Positions 1 to 12,067 of a stretch of 64,000 nucleotides of DNA are shown here, in pieces. Source of the stretch: Arachis hypogaea (lineage: Eukaryota > Streptophyta > Magnoliopsida > Fabales > Fabaceae); assembly GCF_003086295.3 (NCBI RefSeq), contig NC_092053.1, positions 81,963,671 to 82,027,670 of the forward strand, in the 5' to 3' direction. Made by a program: the position numbers and the translations under genes. The notes under the pieces were generated by a model. It did not search any database. It was given only the letters and a program-made list of their open reading frames with translations, and had not been told where the DNA came from. Numbering within the stretch: the stretch's first letter is position 1; each line of letters starts with the position of its first letter.

Positions 1-688
1 CTAGCTTTTGAATGGCAGCACCTTGATTTTGTAAGTTGGATATCACTTCTTCCTTAAAGCCTTTCAAATCGGCCACATCTCTGCCCATAGTTGCAAGCAT
101 TCCTTCTATCCTGTTTAATTGATCTTGAAATTGTTGGTTCGGATTGGGTTGATGAGGTTGATTATCTTGGCTGTGATATGGTGGCTGGGGGTATGTGTTT
201 TGTGTGGGCTGATAGAGTCTTTGGTTGGAGTGTTGGTAGTGGTATGACTCTTGTGTGTAGTGGAATGAGTCTTGTGGATAGTGAAATGAATTGTATGAAT
301 TTGAGAAGGAATTTTGTGCTGAGAAATGCTCAAATGATGAAGAATTTGGATATGTAAAACTAGGAGGTGAGGTTGGATAATTCAGAGGTGATGGCTCTTG
401 ATGAATGGGGTGTGAATAAGTGAAATCTCTTTGGTTTTGATCTTCCCAGCCCCAACTTGAGTAGTGATCAAATTCACCAAAACATGGACCATTTTGTGGC
501 TCTGGGAAGTACCCCGTTTCCTGTTCCTGATACTCCCACCCACCATGAGCATAATAACATGAATCATTCTGTGGTGGTGGAGAGTTTCTCATGAATTTTG
601 ATTGACCAAAAGATGATGGATACTCCTTTCTTTTTTGCAATGTGCTCAGTCTCAAACAATACTCATCCAAAGATAGTGGAAATTCCAT
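1..688 (-). CDS. Tyrosine-rich low-complexity protein of element N1, partial
   Basis: The reading frame begins at an ATG at 688, about 180 nt after the PBS, and stays open to the window edge. It is the same protein as the complete copy at 61162-62352: a short N-terminal segment, then a region dominated by Tyr, Ser, Pro, Gln and His, then the start of a coiled-coil. The start was chosen because it is the first ATG after the leader and is kept in both copies. I know no function. The low-complexity part suggests an intrinsically disordered, possibly condensate-forming structural protein (inference). The C-terminal half is outside the window. Confidence 0.6.
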   Translation of the reverse strand, partial: MEFPLSLDEYCLRLSTLQKRKEYPSSFGQSKFMRNSPPPQNDSCYYAHGGWEYQEQETGYFPEPQNGPCFGEFDHYSSWGWEDQNQRDFTYSHPIHQEPSPLNYPTSPPSFTYPNSSSFEHFSAQNSFSNSYNSFHYPQDSFHYTQESYHYQHSNQRLYQPTQNTYPQPPYHSQDNQPHQPNPNQQFQDQLNRIEGMLATMGRDVADLKGFKEEVISNLQNQGAAIQKL

Positions 689-869
689 AGTGAGGCAATA
701 TCACAAACAGCTAGTGGTTAGTATGCTAACAAGTGAATAAGCAAAGAAAACAAATTAAAATTTGCAGAAATTAGCAGTAATAAACTGAAACAAAAACTAT
801 TAACAAAAGAAAAGAAAAATTGCTCACTCTAGTTAACTTCCAATTGGAGAATTGTCAATCGAAAACCAA

Positions 870-887
870 TCCCCGGCAACGGCGCCA
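870..887 (-). promoter_or_regulatory. Primer-binding site of N1 (tRNA-Asp)
   Basis: On the minus strand the sequence TGGCGCCGTTGCCGGGGA is complementary over 18 of 18 positions to the 3' end of plant tRNA-Asp including CCA. It starts 6 nt inside the LTR end at 894. Athila-type Ty3/gypsy elements use this primer. Confidence 0.9.
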
Positions 888-893
888 TAAACT

Positions 894-2981
894 TGATGCG
901 CATAAACTTGTTATGCTACGATTTAGGAAATTGCACGATCGGCAAAATTCCTTCCGGCAAGTGCACCGGTTATCGTCAAGTAAAAACTCACAATAGAGTG
1001 AGGTCGAATCCCACAAGGATTGGTTGAGTGAGCAATTCGGATTAGAAGTGTGTTCTAGTTGAGCGGAATCAAGATTTAGATGAGAATTGCGGAATGTAAA
1101 ATTGGCGGGAAAAGTAAATGACAAGAAATTGAAATGGCGGAATCTTAAATTGCATGAATTAAAGAGCAGAAGCTAAATTGCTGAAATTAAAAGGGAATGG
1201 GGGTGATTGCATGAATTGAGTTGCAGAATATAAAGAGAAAGTGGAAATCAGAAATGGGGAATTCATTGGGTGTTAGGAGATATTGAGATCTCCGAATCAA
1301 AACATGTTTATCTCTTCCTCAACCAATGCGTTCATTGAATTTTGCTTGGCAATCTTATATGATTGGATCCCAATCCCTTGGCTCACCAATTCTCTCTAAA
1401 AACAAACAAATTCCCAATCCCTTGGTTTAAATGTTCATAAGAAGAGATGATGCTCGATCACTGATTATACCACACAGTTTCATGAACCACAATTTGGTAG
1501 GATTACATGTCACAATATCCATCCAAACCCCAATCCAATTCACTGTGAGAAAGCTTCTCTAGCATGAATCCTCCATTCCTTTCCCAAGGTTCCGAAGGAT
1601 TCCAATTACGGTAGTTTCTTTCCCAAGACAACTACCCAATGGAATTAGATCGAGAAGCTTTCTAACAAAATTCAAGAGAAAAGATTGAAGAAGAAGATAA
1701 ACTATTATTGATTCATTGAATTACAATAGAGCTCCCTAACCCAATGAAAGGGGTTTAGTGAGTCATAGCTCTGAATTCAACTACAAAGATATGAAAACTA
1801 GCTAAATGAAAAAGTAAAAGTCTAAAAAGTCCCCCTCAGGGGCTGGATTCCCCTTCAATCCCCCCCCTTTCTTGAGTCGTCACTTTGTTCTCTTGTCAAC
1901 CTTGCCAATTTGATGCCAAATATAGACTATTATACCTCGTTGGAAAGCTATGGATGTCAGCTTTCTAACGCAACTGGAAGCACCTCAATTGGATCTCTAC
2001 AACTCGAGTTATACTCCATGGAAGGTGAAGAGGTCAGCTGGCCTGATTGCATGTTGGTACTATGCTCTTCTATGCACATTACGGGCTGTTTTCTCCCTCA
2101 ATTTTTAGTATCCACCATGCATGCCATATATTCTTGGAAAGCTCTAGATGTCTTCTTTCCAATGCATTTTGAATCACCTCATTTGGAGTTTTGTATCTCA
2201 AGTTATTTATGTTTGAAGAAGGCATGGTCAAGCTGTTCCATATAACACGTTTAAGCTCCAGTTTAAGCTTAAACTGGAGCTTAAACGCTGGCACTCCCTG
2301 GAGGCACAAGCTCGAGCACGTTTAAGCTTCAGTTTAAGGTTAAACTGAAGCTTAAACGTGGAAATGGAAGAAGGCAACCCTGGAGTGTGGAATTGTCGAA
2401 CACGTTTAAGCTTCAGTTTAAGGTTAAACTGAAGCTTAAACGTGGAAATGGAGGAAAGCCATCCTGGTTCATTTCTCAATTCTGGCGTTTAACCTCCAGT
2501 TTAAGGTTAAACTGGAGGTTAAACGTGGAAATGCTTCCTTGGTGAAATTCTCATTCTGGCGTTTAACTTCCAGTTTAAGGTTAAACTGGAGGTTAAACGC
2601 CAGTTCCAGCATTTCTTAGCCTTCATGATTCTGGCGTTTAAGCTCCAGTTTAGGCTTAAACTGGATCTTAAACTCCACATGTGATATTCAAGCTTCCTTT
2701 ATTGATTTTGTTGCTTCCTTGCCTAGCCTCTTCTTCCCTGAAATCATCCAAACAATTGCATCAAAGTCTTGCAAAAATTCATGAGAATTCTTCCATTCAT
2801 AGCTTTCAAGGAATATAACTAAAAACTCATGGAATTTGCATCAAAATCTTCATGTTGAATGATTTAAGACAAGCATGACTATTTGGCCCAAAATGATTAC
2901 TTAAGGCTCAAAAAAATGCATAAAACAACTAAAAATAAAAGAAAAAGGCTAGTGAAACTAGCCTAAGATGCCTTGGCATCA
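894..2981 (-). repeat. 5' LTR of N1, with promoter deletion
   Basis: The LTR is bounded by TGATG...CATCA inverted ends. Compared with the N2 LTR (57238-59541, 2304 bp) it is about 216 bp shorter. The main loss is at 1861-1868, where two C-runs have fused into one C8 tract, and the missing segment holds the TATA-like box. U3 carries a palindrome array (2246-2668) and a shared U3 module (about 1921-2017). R-U5 resembles the E and S LTRs. Confidence 0.88.
2246..2668 (-). repeat. Six long palindromes in the N1 U3
   Basis: Six consecutive inverted repeats have arms such as CGTTTAAGCTCCAGTTTAAG facing their own reverse complement, with little or no loop. Variants differ at the same place in both arms (GCTCCAG, GCTTCAG, CCTCCAG), so each unit stays self-complementary. 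They lie upstream of the core promoter position. Confidence 0.85.
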
Positions 2982-4372
2982 GAATCCCAGGTCATCTCCC
3001 AACGAGTTGACAAAAGGGTGCTATCTTATTAATCAGGAGTTTTCCGAGAAATTTTGAGAGTTGAAAGACAGGAATATAAAGGAGATTTATGTATTCGGAA
3101 TAAAAAAGCCTTGACCGGGATTAATTGGAAGTTCTCTCCTTGTTGGATTTTCTTAAGTGTAGTGTCAAGAGGTTGTTATTTTCACTTAGTTAACCCTTAC
3201 TAAATAAAGGAAAGTCAAGTGATTGAGCTAACTCTTATTCGCAAATCCTAATCGTCTCCCTTGGGAAGGACTAGCGTTAGTAAATATAGAATTATCCAAC
3301 AACTTCCAATTTAACTAATCACATGAGCATTCCAACTCAAGGGTCTCCTTTTAATCAACCCCCAAGTCAAGTTGGGAGTCTACTCAAGGGTCTCCTTTGG
3401 TAAGCATTAATAAAAGACCTATTTAAATTGCAATTAAATTGGAACTAATAAGTGCCCACTAACAATTATCAACATACAATCTCTCAAACAACACAATTAA
3501 TCATGGAAATCCTCAATGCAACAATAACAAATCAAGATCTACAAGATTGATGGAATGAGTATAAAATGACAAACAACAAGGAAACATAAAACTAACACAA
3601 GATCTAAACAAAATTATACTAGAGAATTCAAATTAAACAATTAAAACTAGTAATTAACAAGATCCAATTCAGAATTCAACAAGGGAAGATCAAATTAAAG
3701 TTAGATCTAGAGAGGAACAAGGGTTTCTCTCTCTATAAGAACAAAGAACCAAAAAGTAGCAAAAATTGTGTCTAAGTGTAAAATGATTGATCCCCCCCTT
3801 TCCCCTAGCATCCTTGGGTCTTTTCCATGCAGAAACAGCTTAAATTTGGGCCTGATGAGCCTCAGAAATCGCCAGGCATGATTTCCTTTAATGAGGTCAC
3901 GTGCAGCTTTCTGCGTGTGCGCGCCGATTGCTTTTGTGATCCACGCGTGCGCGCTATATGCGCGTGCGCGTCGGTGGGATTTCTCTGATCCACGCGGATG
4001 CGTCCATCCTTGCGCGCCCCTTCCAACTATCCTCATCCACGCGTGCGCGCGAGGTGCGCGCGCGCATCCATGCTGGAATTCCTAAAATCCAAATCTTCAT
4101 GTTCCTTCCTCTTATGCATGCTTTCTTTCTCTCTTCTAGGCCCTTCTTGCCCTATAAATCCTGAAATCACTTAACAAATACATCACGGCATCGAATGGCA
4201 ATAGAAGAAAATCAAAATATAGCAATTTTAAGGTAAAAGAAGCATGTTTTTCATCATGAAGCAATATCAGGAAGAGAACACAAAACCATGCATTTCTTGT
4301 GAATAAGTGTGATAAATATTGACAAAAACTCCCAAATTCTACACAATATAAACCATAAAATTGGGGTTTATC
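2982..4372 (-). repeat. LTR A, interrupted by N1
   Basis: On the minus strand it begins TGATAAACCCCAATTTTATG at 4372 and runs left to 2982, where N1 cuts it. The cut end matches the R-U5 of solo LTR I (the CTCGTTGGGAGATGACCTGG stretch resembles 53020-53040), so A and I are one family. A GC-rich ACGCGT-type block lies at about 3895-4075. The terminal U5 lies beyond N1, outside the window. Confidence 0.75.
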
Positions 4373-4444
4373 ACACACTATTCACATATGTACAATAGCC
4401 AGGAATACAGCGCCATTGCAACTCTCCAGCAACGGCGTCAAATT
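4373..4444 (-). promoter_or_regulatory. Leader remnant and degenerate PBS of element B
   Basis: The PBS at 4423-4440 reads TGACGCCGTTGCTGGAGA on the minus strand. It differs from the perfect tRNA-Asp complement at three positions, all of C:G to T:A type. The leader behind it matches the leader of element C (GCAATGG, then TATTGTA..ATATGTGAATA). Only 72 bp remain before LTR A, which evidently landed in this leader. Confidence 0.7.
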
Positions 4445-5858
4445 TGACAAAGGAGAATTCTTGTATAGTTTGGAATCAATCAAAACAAGTGTCAATTCAT
4501 TAGTAGCATAGTCCAAACCAACAATGAAGCAAATAAACATGCAAGTAATGTAAATGGCAAGGAAGTAAAACAAGCATGCAAGAAATTAAATGAAAGCAAT
4601 TAAATGATCATGCAAGGAATTAAAGTCAAAGCAATAAAACTTCAAATGCAAGAAACCTCTTGACAAGCAATTGAGAACTAAGGTTACCTATCGTAGCCAT
4701 TGACCACAAACACATGATGATTATGAAGAGTTAATCCTTCTTAGTCAACCCTACATCGAGGATAAGTCAAATAGGCATCGTTGATTCCAATCCCTAAGTC
4801 CTAAGTTAACACTATGGGGTCACTTAGAGTCAAGGAAAACCAAATTAACTAACAACTCTAATATATCAAACAAGAATGGACATCAATGACTTAAGGGTCA
4901 CTATAGTCATCAATTTCAAGCCAAGAGTGAGGAAAAACTATGTAAAAACTAAGCCAAGCGTTTCATCAAACACTTGGTGTGCATGAAAATAAAATAATAT
5001 TAAATTGCAAAAAAATAAAATCTAACTACTAAAAGCAAGAAAATAATAACAACAACTAAAGAAAGCAATAAATGATCATAAAACATAAATTGCATTAAAT
5101 GAAAATGAAAATTAACAAGAGTATCCATAAACATGAAAATGACAAAAGAAAGGAAATTACAAGAGAAATAAACAAGATAAAGACAAGAAAGCATGAAAAC
5201 ATAAAGGAAACTACATTAAAACAATAATTAAAGACAGAAATTAAAGAGAAATTAACTAAATCTAACCTAATTCTAGAGAGAGGGGGAGCTTCTCTCTCTA
5301 GAAAACTAAGAGAAAAGCATAAGAAAACCTAAACCTAATTGCCCCCCTTCATTCTGCTTCACTTTGGCCTCAAATAGCTTCAAAAATGGATTGGATTGGG
5401 TTCTGAAGGCCCAAAATCCTCCCCAGCGATTTGCATTAATGAGCTCACGTGACTCGGATCACGTGTACGCGTCGTTTAGTGCAATTCACTCCCACGCGTA
5501 CGCGTCGCACGCAAATCTTCCTTGTGCGTACGCACACATAGTTGTGCGTGCGCACACATGTTGGAATTTCCAAACTTTATTTATTCATGGTTTCTTCGCT
5601 ATTGGATGCTTTTTTCTCACTTCTTCAACCTATGCTTGCCTTGGAAACCTGAAATCACCTAACAAATACATCAAGGCATCAAATGGGATCAAAGTGAATA
5701 AAATTGACTAAATTAAGCACAAAAGAGCATGTTTTCACTTTTAAGCACAATTTAGGAAGAAATCTCAAAAGTATGCTATTTAGATGAATAAATGTGGGTT
5801 TATGTGACGAAATCCACTCAAATTAAACCAAAATATATCGTATAATATGGATTCATCA
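4445..5858 (-). repeat. LTR B (5' LTR of a minus-strand element)
   Basis: On the minus strand it starts TGATGAATCC and ends CCTTTGTCA, directly followed by the degenerate PBS, so it is a 5' LTR. It is inserted in the 3' noncoding tail of J, which resumes at 5859. An ACGCGTACGCGT-type block lies at about 5450-5560. Its overall plan resembles LTRs C and G, but the sequence is diverged. Confidence 0.78.
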
Positions 5859-8620
5859 GGTATCAACATTTATTCAATGCAAACTACCTAAATGCAACCT
5901 ATCTAAATGCAATTATCTAAATGAATGCAACCACTTAGTCAAAATAAATCAATTCCCAAGAACACATATATGAAAATAAGGGGTAAAGCAATAGCAATCA
6001 AGTCAAATCTACAATTGAACTGAGTTATTAAAAAGAATGTACAAACTTGCAAGAAAGGAGATGATCAAGCGTGGAAACATGTAATTGAACGATCGAACCC
6101 TCACCAGATGTGTATCCGCTCTAGTCACTCAAGTGTATGGGATTGATTCACTCAATTCTCCCCAAATCATGCTTTCCAAGATTTTTTTTTTTCATCTAGC
6201 AACCAACAATTATTTCACGCATGCATACAAATATCATGAGGACTTATCCTTAGGTTGTAATGGGGCTAGGGTCAAGGTAAGATTGTATTTGGTTAAGTGG
6301 ACTAGAAATTTAAATCTTTGATTAACTTAAATTTCCCACCTAACCTATGACAACCTATAAAATTCTAAACAAACCTAACTACCCATAATTCTCAATTTTT
6401 CACACACTCATGCATTCCCTTTTTATCACAACTCATATGCATTGATTATTATTGAACTTTACTTTAGGAGATTTTATCCCCTTTTTTATTGCTTTTCTTT
6501 TTCTTTCTTTTTCTTTTCTATTTTTTTCTTTTTTCTTTTTTTTCTCATTTTTTTTGATGAATTATATATAAAGATACCAATGCATATGGTTTAAACATGA
6601 TTAATACATGAGTATGTACCCAATTCCCAATATTTTCAACAAAGATACAAAAACACATTTTCATCTCTACCCAATGTTCCCAATTTTTCCCAAACTTGAA
6701 TGATAAACACTCTCACTAGCCTAAGCTAATCAAAAATCCAAAGAAGGGATATTATTTTTCGCTTCAAGGCTTCTAATGTGCTAAAATTTAGAACAAAAGG
6801 GGTTTAGCATAGGCTCAAAATTGGCTAACAAAGGAAGATAAAAGGTAGGCTATTTGCGTAAGTGAGCTATTTGAAACAATGGCCTCAATCATATAAGTGC
6901 ATTCATACACAAAATAATGGACATAAAGAATCAAACAAATCAAAGATTGCAATCCTAGAAAGAGAATAATACACACAAGAATGAAAATAATTGGTTATAT
7001 GATGTAAACACACAATTAGGCTTAAAACTCACTTGGTTGTGTGTTCTTAGCTCAAAAATCATGTTTCACAATGTATAGTTCAAGCAAGTTCTAAAAAAAA
7101 AATTTTCTTTTTATCTCAAATCAATTGGCATACCCTATAGATAAAATCCTCGGAAAATTTCATTATTTTGGCTAAGCTTATTATATTATATATGCAAAAC
7201 AAGAAAACGCAACTAAGAATCCTAAAAGACCTAAAAATGAAATGCAAAAGTGTTAGGATTAGAAATTTGTCACCCAAAAATGCCGAGTGATATGAGGACG
7301 TCCCACACTTAAAAGTTTGCACTGTCCTTGGTGCATTCAAAGATGAGCAAGGGGGTACGGCGACTTTTCGGATTGCCACCTTCAGCTGGTGGATTAACCA
7401 GTTGCTGTGTGTTCTTTCTTCCACTTCCGTTTTTGCTTATGGTGACTTATCCTGAAAATAGAAGACAGGATAGTAAGAAAAGTAAATGCAAAAGCAAGGA
7501 AGCATAAATTGTTGGAATGAAGTAAGAACTACTAGAATGGAGTGAGTAAATTAGTGTGACATTGATGAAAAATAGGCGTGTGAGTTCTAAGATTGCGCGC
7601 GGTTTAGAACTCCCACCCGTGTATTTAAAAGCCATGCCACAGTTATGCAAAAGAATGGTGCACTTCACTCATTCTAGTGTACTTGAAATACTTCAAAGAA
7701 AACTTGTTGGTTAAGACAACCAAACAAGGAAGGAAGAAGAATAAAAGCATTCAAGCAAAAATCAAGCAATTGTGAATTGGATAATGAATGTGCATTGATT
7801 GATGTGCAAGGAAACTTAATGAACTAATTAAAATATAAAGCTCACACATCAAACAATGACGCATATTGAAGTTGTTGCAACACCTAAGTGACATAGAAGT
7901 GGAACACATGGGTGCTATGGAACTTAGGAGATGAGAGATAGAAATTAAAATCCATCACATTGTAAGAATGGTCCACAAAGTTTAGAAAGCTCAAAAATTT
8001 GTCACTAGGTAAGCTTTCGATCCAATTCCACAATTCCAAAATCTCAATGCATGAAATAGGTGATGTAAATGAAGATCATTCATAAATAAGCATCACCTAA
8101 AAAAATGCATTCATAATACACAATTGCCTAACAATGGATGATGAATCCATGGTGGCCAAAACATGCAATTCAAAAGAGTTGAGCTGCTTGAAAGCAATTT
8201 ACAAGTACTTGGTATTCAAAAAAGTTAAGCATGAAAAATTCAAAACCAAGTAACAAAAGGTAGCCTCAATAAAAGAAGTCCAACAATGAAAATTAACAAT
8301 AATGATGTTAAAATAACATCTTATCAATAATCAGCAGCAATAGATAGCAAACAAAATTAATAATCCAACACCTATAATGAAAAATAGAAAATTAATCAAA
8401 AATTAAACTAACTAAATAAATACTAACTAACTAACTAAAGGAGTTGGTGATAGATGGTGATTGGTAGTGTTGGATGATGGTTAAAGGAGGGAAAGAAAAG
8501 AAGAGAAGAGAGAAGAAGGGAAGAAATCAAAAGAAGAGAAGAAAGAAGGTGGGTGAAACAGGGAAGGGTTCACGTGTACGCTTCGTGTCACGCGTATGCG
8601 TGAATGATCGAGATGCCGTG
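5859..8620 (-). mobile_element. Element J: 3' noncoding region only
   Basis: This is the reverse-strand counterpart of the 3' noncoding region of C (38270-41000), matching over most of its length: the GC block beside a pyrimidine tract (8460-8610), the AACT/TTAG tetranucleotide run (8405-8440), the small exon remnant (7309-7451), a T/C-rich stretch (6480-6560) and the near-terminal GCATTGAATAAATGTT motif at 5865-5885. B interrupts it on the left and H on the right (H LTR starts at 8621). No other gene is seen. Confidence 0.72.
7309..7451 (-). pseudogene. Remnant of the small basic ORF (J copy)
   Basis: This is the counterpart of the small ORF at 39363-39503. On the minus strand a pyrimidine-rich stretch ending TTTTCAG precedes it at 7452, resembling a 3' splice site. 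The start codon of the C copy is ATA here, and net indels shift the frame. The 3' part (GTCGCCGTACCCCCT, then a TAA followed by AGTGTGGGA) is well kept. A decayed copy is the simplest reading. Confidence 0.55.
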
Positions 8621-10105
8621 TGATGAACAGATTTTTTACGGTTTAAAATTTCACAATAAATCGTCGTTGCAAGTATAGTTTCCAAACCAACAATAATCCT
8701 TTCATACAAAAAATTGGTTGTCACTAAAACAAACCCAATAAAATTAAACGGAAGTATTTAAACCTCGGGTCATCTCTCAAGGAATTGCAGGGAGGTGTAG
8801 TTATTATCAGTTATGAGATAATATATTTTTGGGTTTTTGAAAGGTTGAAGAAGGAATGTAAATGATAAGAAAATAAACTAATAGCTAAGAAAGCTTTTGG
8901 CAAGGTATGAGAATTAGACGTCCTATCCTAGTTATCCTTATCAATTGTGACATCAATTGTCCATTGCTCCCACTTAGTTAACCTCTAACTATGAAGGAAA
9001 GTCAAGTGGATAAATCAATTTGATTCCTCAAGTCCTAGTCAACTCCTAAGGAAAGACTAGCTTTAGAGGGATCCAAAACAACTAGCAACTTTCAATTATC
9101 AGTCAACAAAGGAGTTTGATAACTCAAGTGTCACCAATTACTCAACCAAAACCAAAAATATAAAAAATCTAACTTAAAACCCTCCCAAGCATTTTATGAA
9201 ACACTTGGAAGGTACAACATAAAAGCATAGAAAAGCAATAAGAGATAATAAAATCCAAACAACCCATTGAAAGCATCAATAACATAAATTGAAGAAAGCA
9301 ATCATAAATATAAAATACCTCAAATTGCATTAAATAGAAAATCAAATCTAACATGGAGTTCATAAACCAAATTGGGAAAATAAACAAACCAACAAGAGAA
9401 ATAAGTAAACTAAAGTGCTAGACTAAATAAGAGTAGAAGAGAAACTAAATTAAAGTAAAGTAGAAATCTAAAATTGAAAATAGCTAAACCTAAGAATCCT
9501 AAAACCTAGAGAGAGGAGAGAGCCTCTCTCTCTAGAAAACTACATCTAGAAACCTAAAATTATGTGAATGAAAGTTGTATGAATGAATGATCAGTGATTC
9601 CCCCATTCTGTAGCCTCTATTCTGTGTTCTCGGGCTTGGAACTGGGCCAAAAAGGAGCCCAGAAATTGCCCTGAATGCTTTCTGCAATTTCTGCATGTGA
9701 CGCATGTCACGCGTACGCATATGTCACATGTACACGTCGCTTGGCAAAATTCCTTGTCTTCTGCGCTAGTCACGCGTACGCGTTGCCCATGCGTACGCGT
9801 CACTGCCAGCTTCTAAAAACTTCATTTTCTTATGTTCCTTCCACTTTTGCATGTTTCCTTTCCATCCTCTAAGCCATTCCTTCCCTATAAAGCCTGAAAA
9901 CACTTAACACATAGATCACGGCATCGAATGGTAATAAAGGGTAATTAAAATTGACAATTTAAAGGCTCAGGAAACATGTTTTCAATTATATCACAAAATT
10001 AGGAAGTATTTGTAAAACCTTGCCAATTATATGAATAAGTGAGCAAAGAATTGATAAAAACCACTCAATTGAGCACAAGATAAACCATAAAATAGTGGTT
10101 TATCA
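8621..10105 (-). repeat. LTR G (3' LTR of H)
   Basis: On the minus strand it begins TGATAAACCACTATTTTATG and ends CTGTTCATCA, 1485 bp. It belongs to the same family as the split LTR of F (30061-31000 with 50869-51167); the AAGGAATGGCTTAGAGGATG stretch is shared. It has an ACGCGTACGCGT block at about 9695-9805. Confidence 0.82.
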
Positions 10106-11391
10106 ATCTCCCCACACTTAAACATTAGCATGTCCTCATGCTAAGCTCAAGAGAACCAAAAGAGTGAAGGCAGAATGGTGGAACTTATGTAATGCAACCT
10201 ATCTAAATGCAAGCTACCTACATGCATCATGCTATTCTAATTACTATATATATATGTATACATGTGGTCAAATTGAGTCAAATTTTCAAGAAATCATATA
10301 TGCACAATCAAGGGCTAAATCAATCATATCAAAATACATTCACAATTGAGTTTAGTTAATCAAAAGAGTTCACAAACTTGCAAGACAAGCAATGATCAAA
10401 TATGGGCATATGGAAATGAGCCATTGAACCCTCACTGGATTTGTATATGCACTCTAATCATTCAAGTGTTTGGGGTTAAACCACTCAAATCTCCTCTAAT
10501 CATGCTTTCTAAAACTTTGTTCTTCATCTAACCAATCAACAATTATCAAGTGTACAAATACAAATATCATGAGAGATTTTTCAAGGTTGTAATGGGGCTA
10601 AGGTAAGGGTGAGGATATATATATGCCCAAGTGAGCTATCATATGAATCCTTGACTATCCTAAGCTTTCACCTAACACACACACACTCTATGTAATTCTA
10701 AAATCATGCCTAGCTACCCATAATCTCACTTTTGTATATTTCACACACTCATATACCAAATTTTCCTTAATTTTACCACATATGCAATGACCTGTTATTA
10801 ACTTAACATTGGGGTAATTTTGTCCCCTATTTATTTATTTATTTATATTGTACTATTTATTTATTTATAATATTTTTTTAACATAGAAGTAAACATAACA
10901 TAGCATATCAATGCACATGGTCTTTCTAGTCTCACAAGAGTATGCACCCAAATTCCCAATATCTTGTCAATAAAACTCAACACTTTTTTATCAACCCAAC
11001 TCCCCACAATTTTCCACACTTAATTGACACACAATCTCTATCTTAAGCTAACCAAGGATTCGAATGAAGTAATTAATCGTTTTTTCCGCTTAAGGCTAGT
11101 GATGTGGTAAAATATAGAACAAATGGGGGTTAAAAGGCTCAAAGTGGCAAACAAAGGTAGAAGGAATGGTAGGCTATTTGGGATAAGTGAGCTAATATTA
11201 AATGATGGCCTCAATCATATACAAGCATGAACATACACTGAATAATGGACATATAGAATGGAACAAAATATAGATTGCAATCATAGAGAAGAAAACACAC
11301 AAGAATAAAATATTATGGTTAAATAGTGTAACCATGCAATTAAGCTAAAAAACTCACGGGTTGTGTGTTCTTAGCTCAAAAATCATATTCC

Positions 11392-11394
<3 letters not shown>

Positions 11395-11427
<33 letters not shown>
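11395..11427. repeat. TA microsatellite in the H tail
   Basis: Uninterrupted (TA) run. Similar runs at 40268-40291 and 48616-48643 are at one homologous place in the two C copies. Confidence 0.9.
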
Positions 11428-11429
<2 letters not shown>

Positions 11430-11800
11430 TGCATGTTACAAAAAGTTTAACTCAAACCAATGTGATTCTTAAATGCCTTTTCTAAGAAAAAGATACATTC
11501 CTTGAAAATTTCATCAATTGACCAACATTTATTAATATATATACTAAATGAATTGTTGAGATTATGAAAAGCTAAAAATTTCTAGTTTACTCCCTATTTT
11601 CAATTAAACCAATTTTCTCATATGCCAAAAGGGTAAACTAAACTTAATAATCCATATTTTTCTACATCATAACTAATAAATTAAAAGTGCAATTCAAGCT
11701 AAATATCTAAGATATATACAAGCCCAAAGTGAAAAATGCAACAAAGTAAAAATAAACAAGAGTACAATAAAATAGAAATGTGCAAGTACTAAAAGAAAAG

Positions 11801-11830
11801 TAAAATAAAATAAAATAAAATAAAATAAAA
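11801..11830. repeat. TAAAA pentanucleotide repeat in the H tail
   Basis: Six tandem TAAAA units in the noncoding tail of H. Confidence 0.9.
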
Positions 11831-12067
11831 CAATAATACAAAATAAAGCAAAATAGAATAAAAGTATGAAATAGTTCACCAAAATAAAATCTGCCAGAGG
11901 GGGCGACCTCCCCACACTTATATCATAGCATCGTCCTCGATGTTCTGTCAAACTGGGTGTGAAGGGTCCTCGCCCACTGAAGGGTGTGCTGCTGGCTCTG
12001 TGGGCTCTGGCTGTGTAGGTGCCTATGGCTCTGCAGGCTGCTCATGTTGAGGCTCGTCGTGCTGTGC

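Larger units (their letters stand above)
1..2981 (-). mobile_element. Non-autonomous Athila-like element N1 (5' part)
   Basis: Minus-strand LTR element: the 5' LTR lies at the right (894-2981), the tRNA-Asp PBS at 870-887, and the start of its single ORF runs off the left window edge. It is nearly identical to N2 (57238-64000), so the missing left part probably holds only the rest of that ORF, a noncoding tail and the 3' LTR. It is inserted in LTR A, which resumes at 2982. No gag capsid, protease or polymerase is seen in the family. Confidence 0.85.
10106..12067 (-). other. 3' noncoding tail of H with polypurine tract
   Basis: This is homologous to the tails of J and C. The polypurine tract touches the LTR at 10106-10124. 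A second copy of the purine motif (AAGTGTGGGGAG) lies just behind the ORF2 region at about 11909-11920, followed by a GGGG-AGGTCG-CCCC stem-loop candidate. Just upstream of it, in another frame, are codons reading IEDDAMI-stop, comparable with TEDGANF-stop in element C. Microsatellites are at 11395-11427 (TA) and 11801-11830 (TAAAA). Nothing else resembles a gene. Confidence 0.65.

Noticed and set aside
970..1015. GGTCGAATCCC-like word as a Pol III B box or tRNA relic
   Set aside because: It is part of the U5 block shared by many LTRs, with no A box at a suitable distance and no cloverleaf.
3891..4085. Short frames rich in Arg/Ala/His across the ACGCGT blocks (also at 24213, 38035, 46402)
   Set aside because: They come from the repeated GC words in several frames on both strands and are not conserved as protein.
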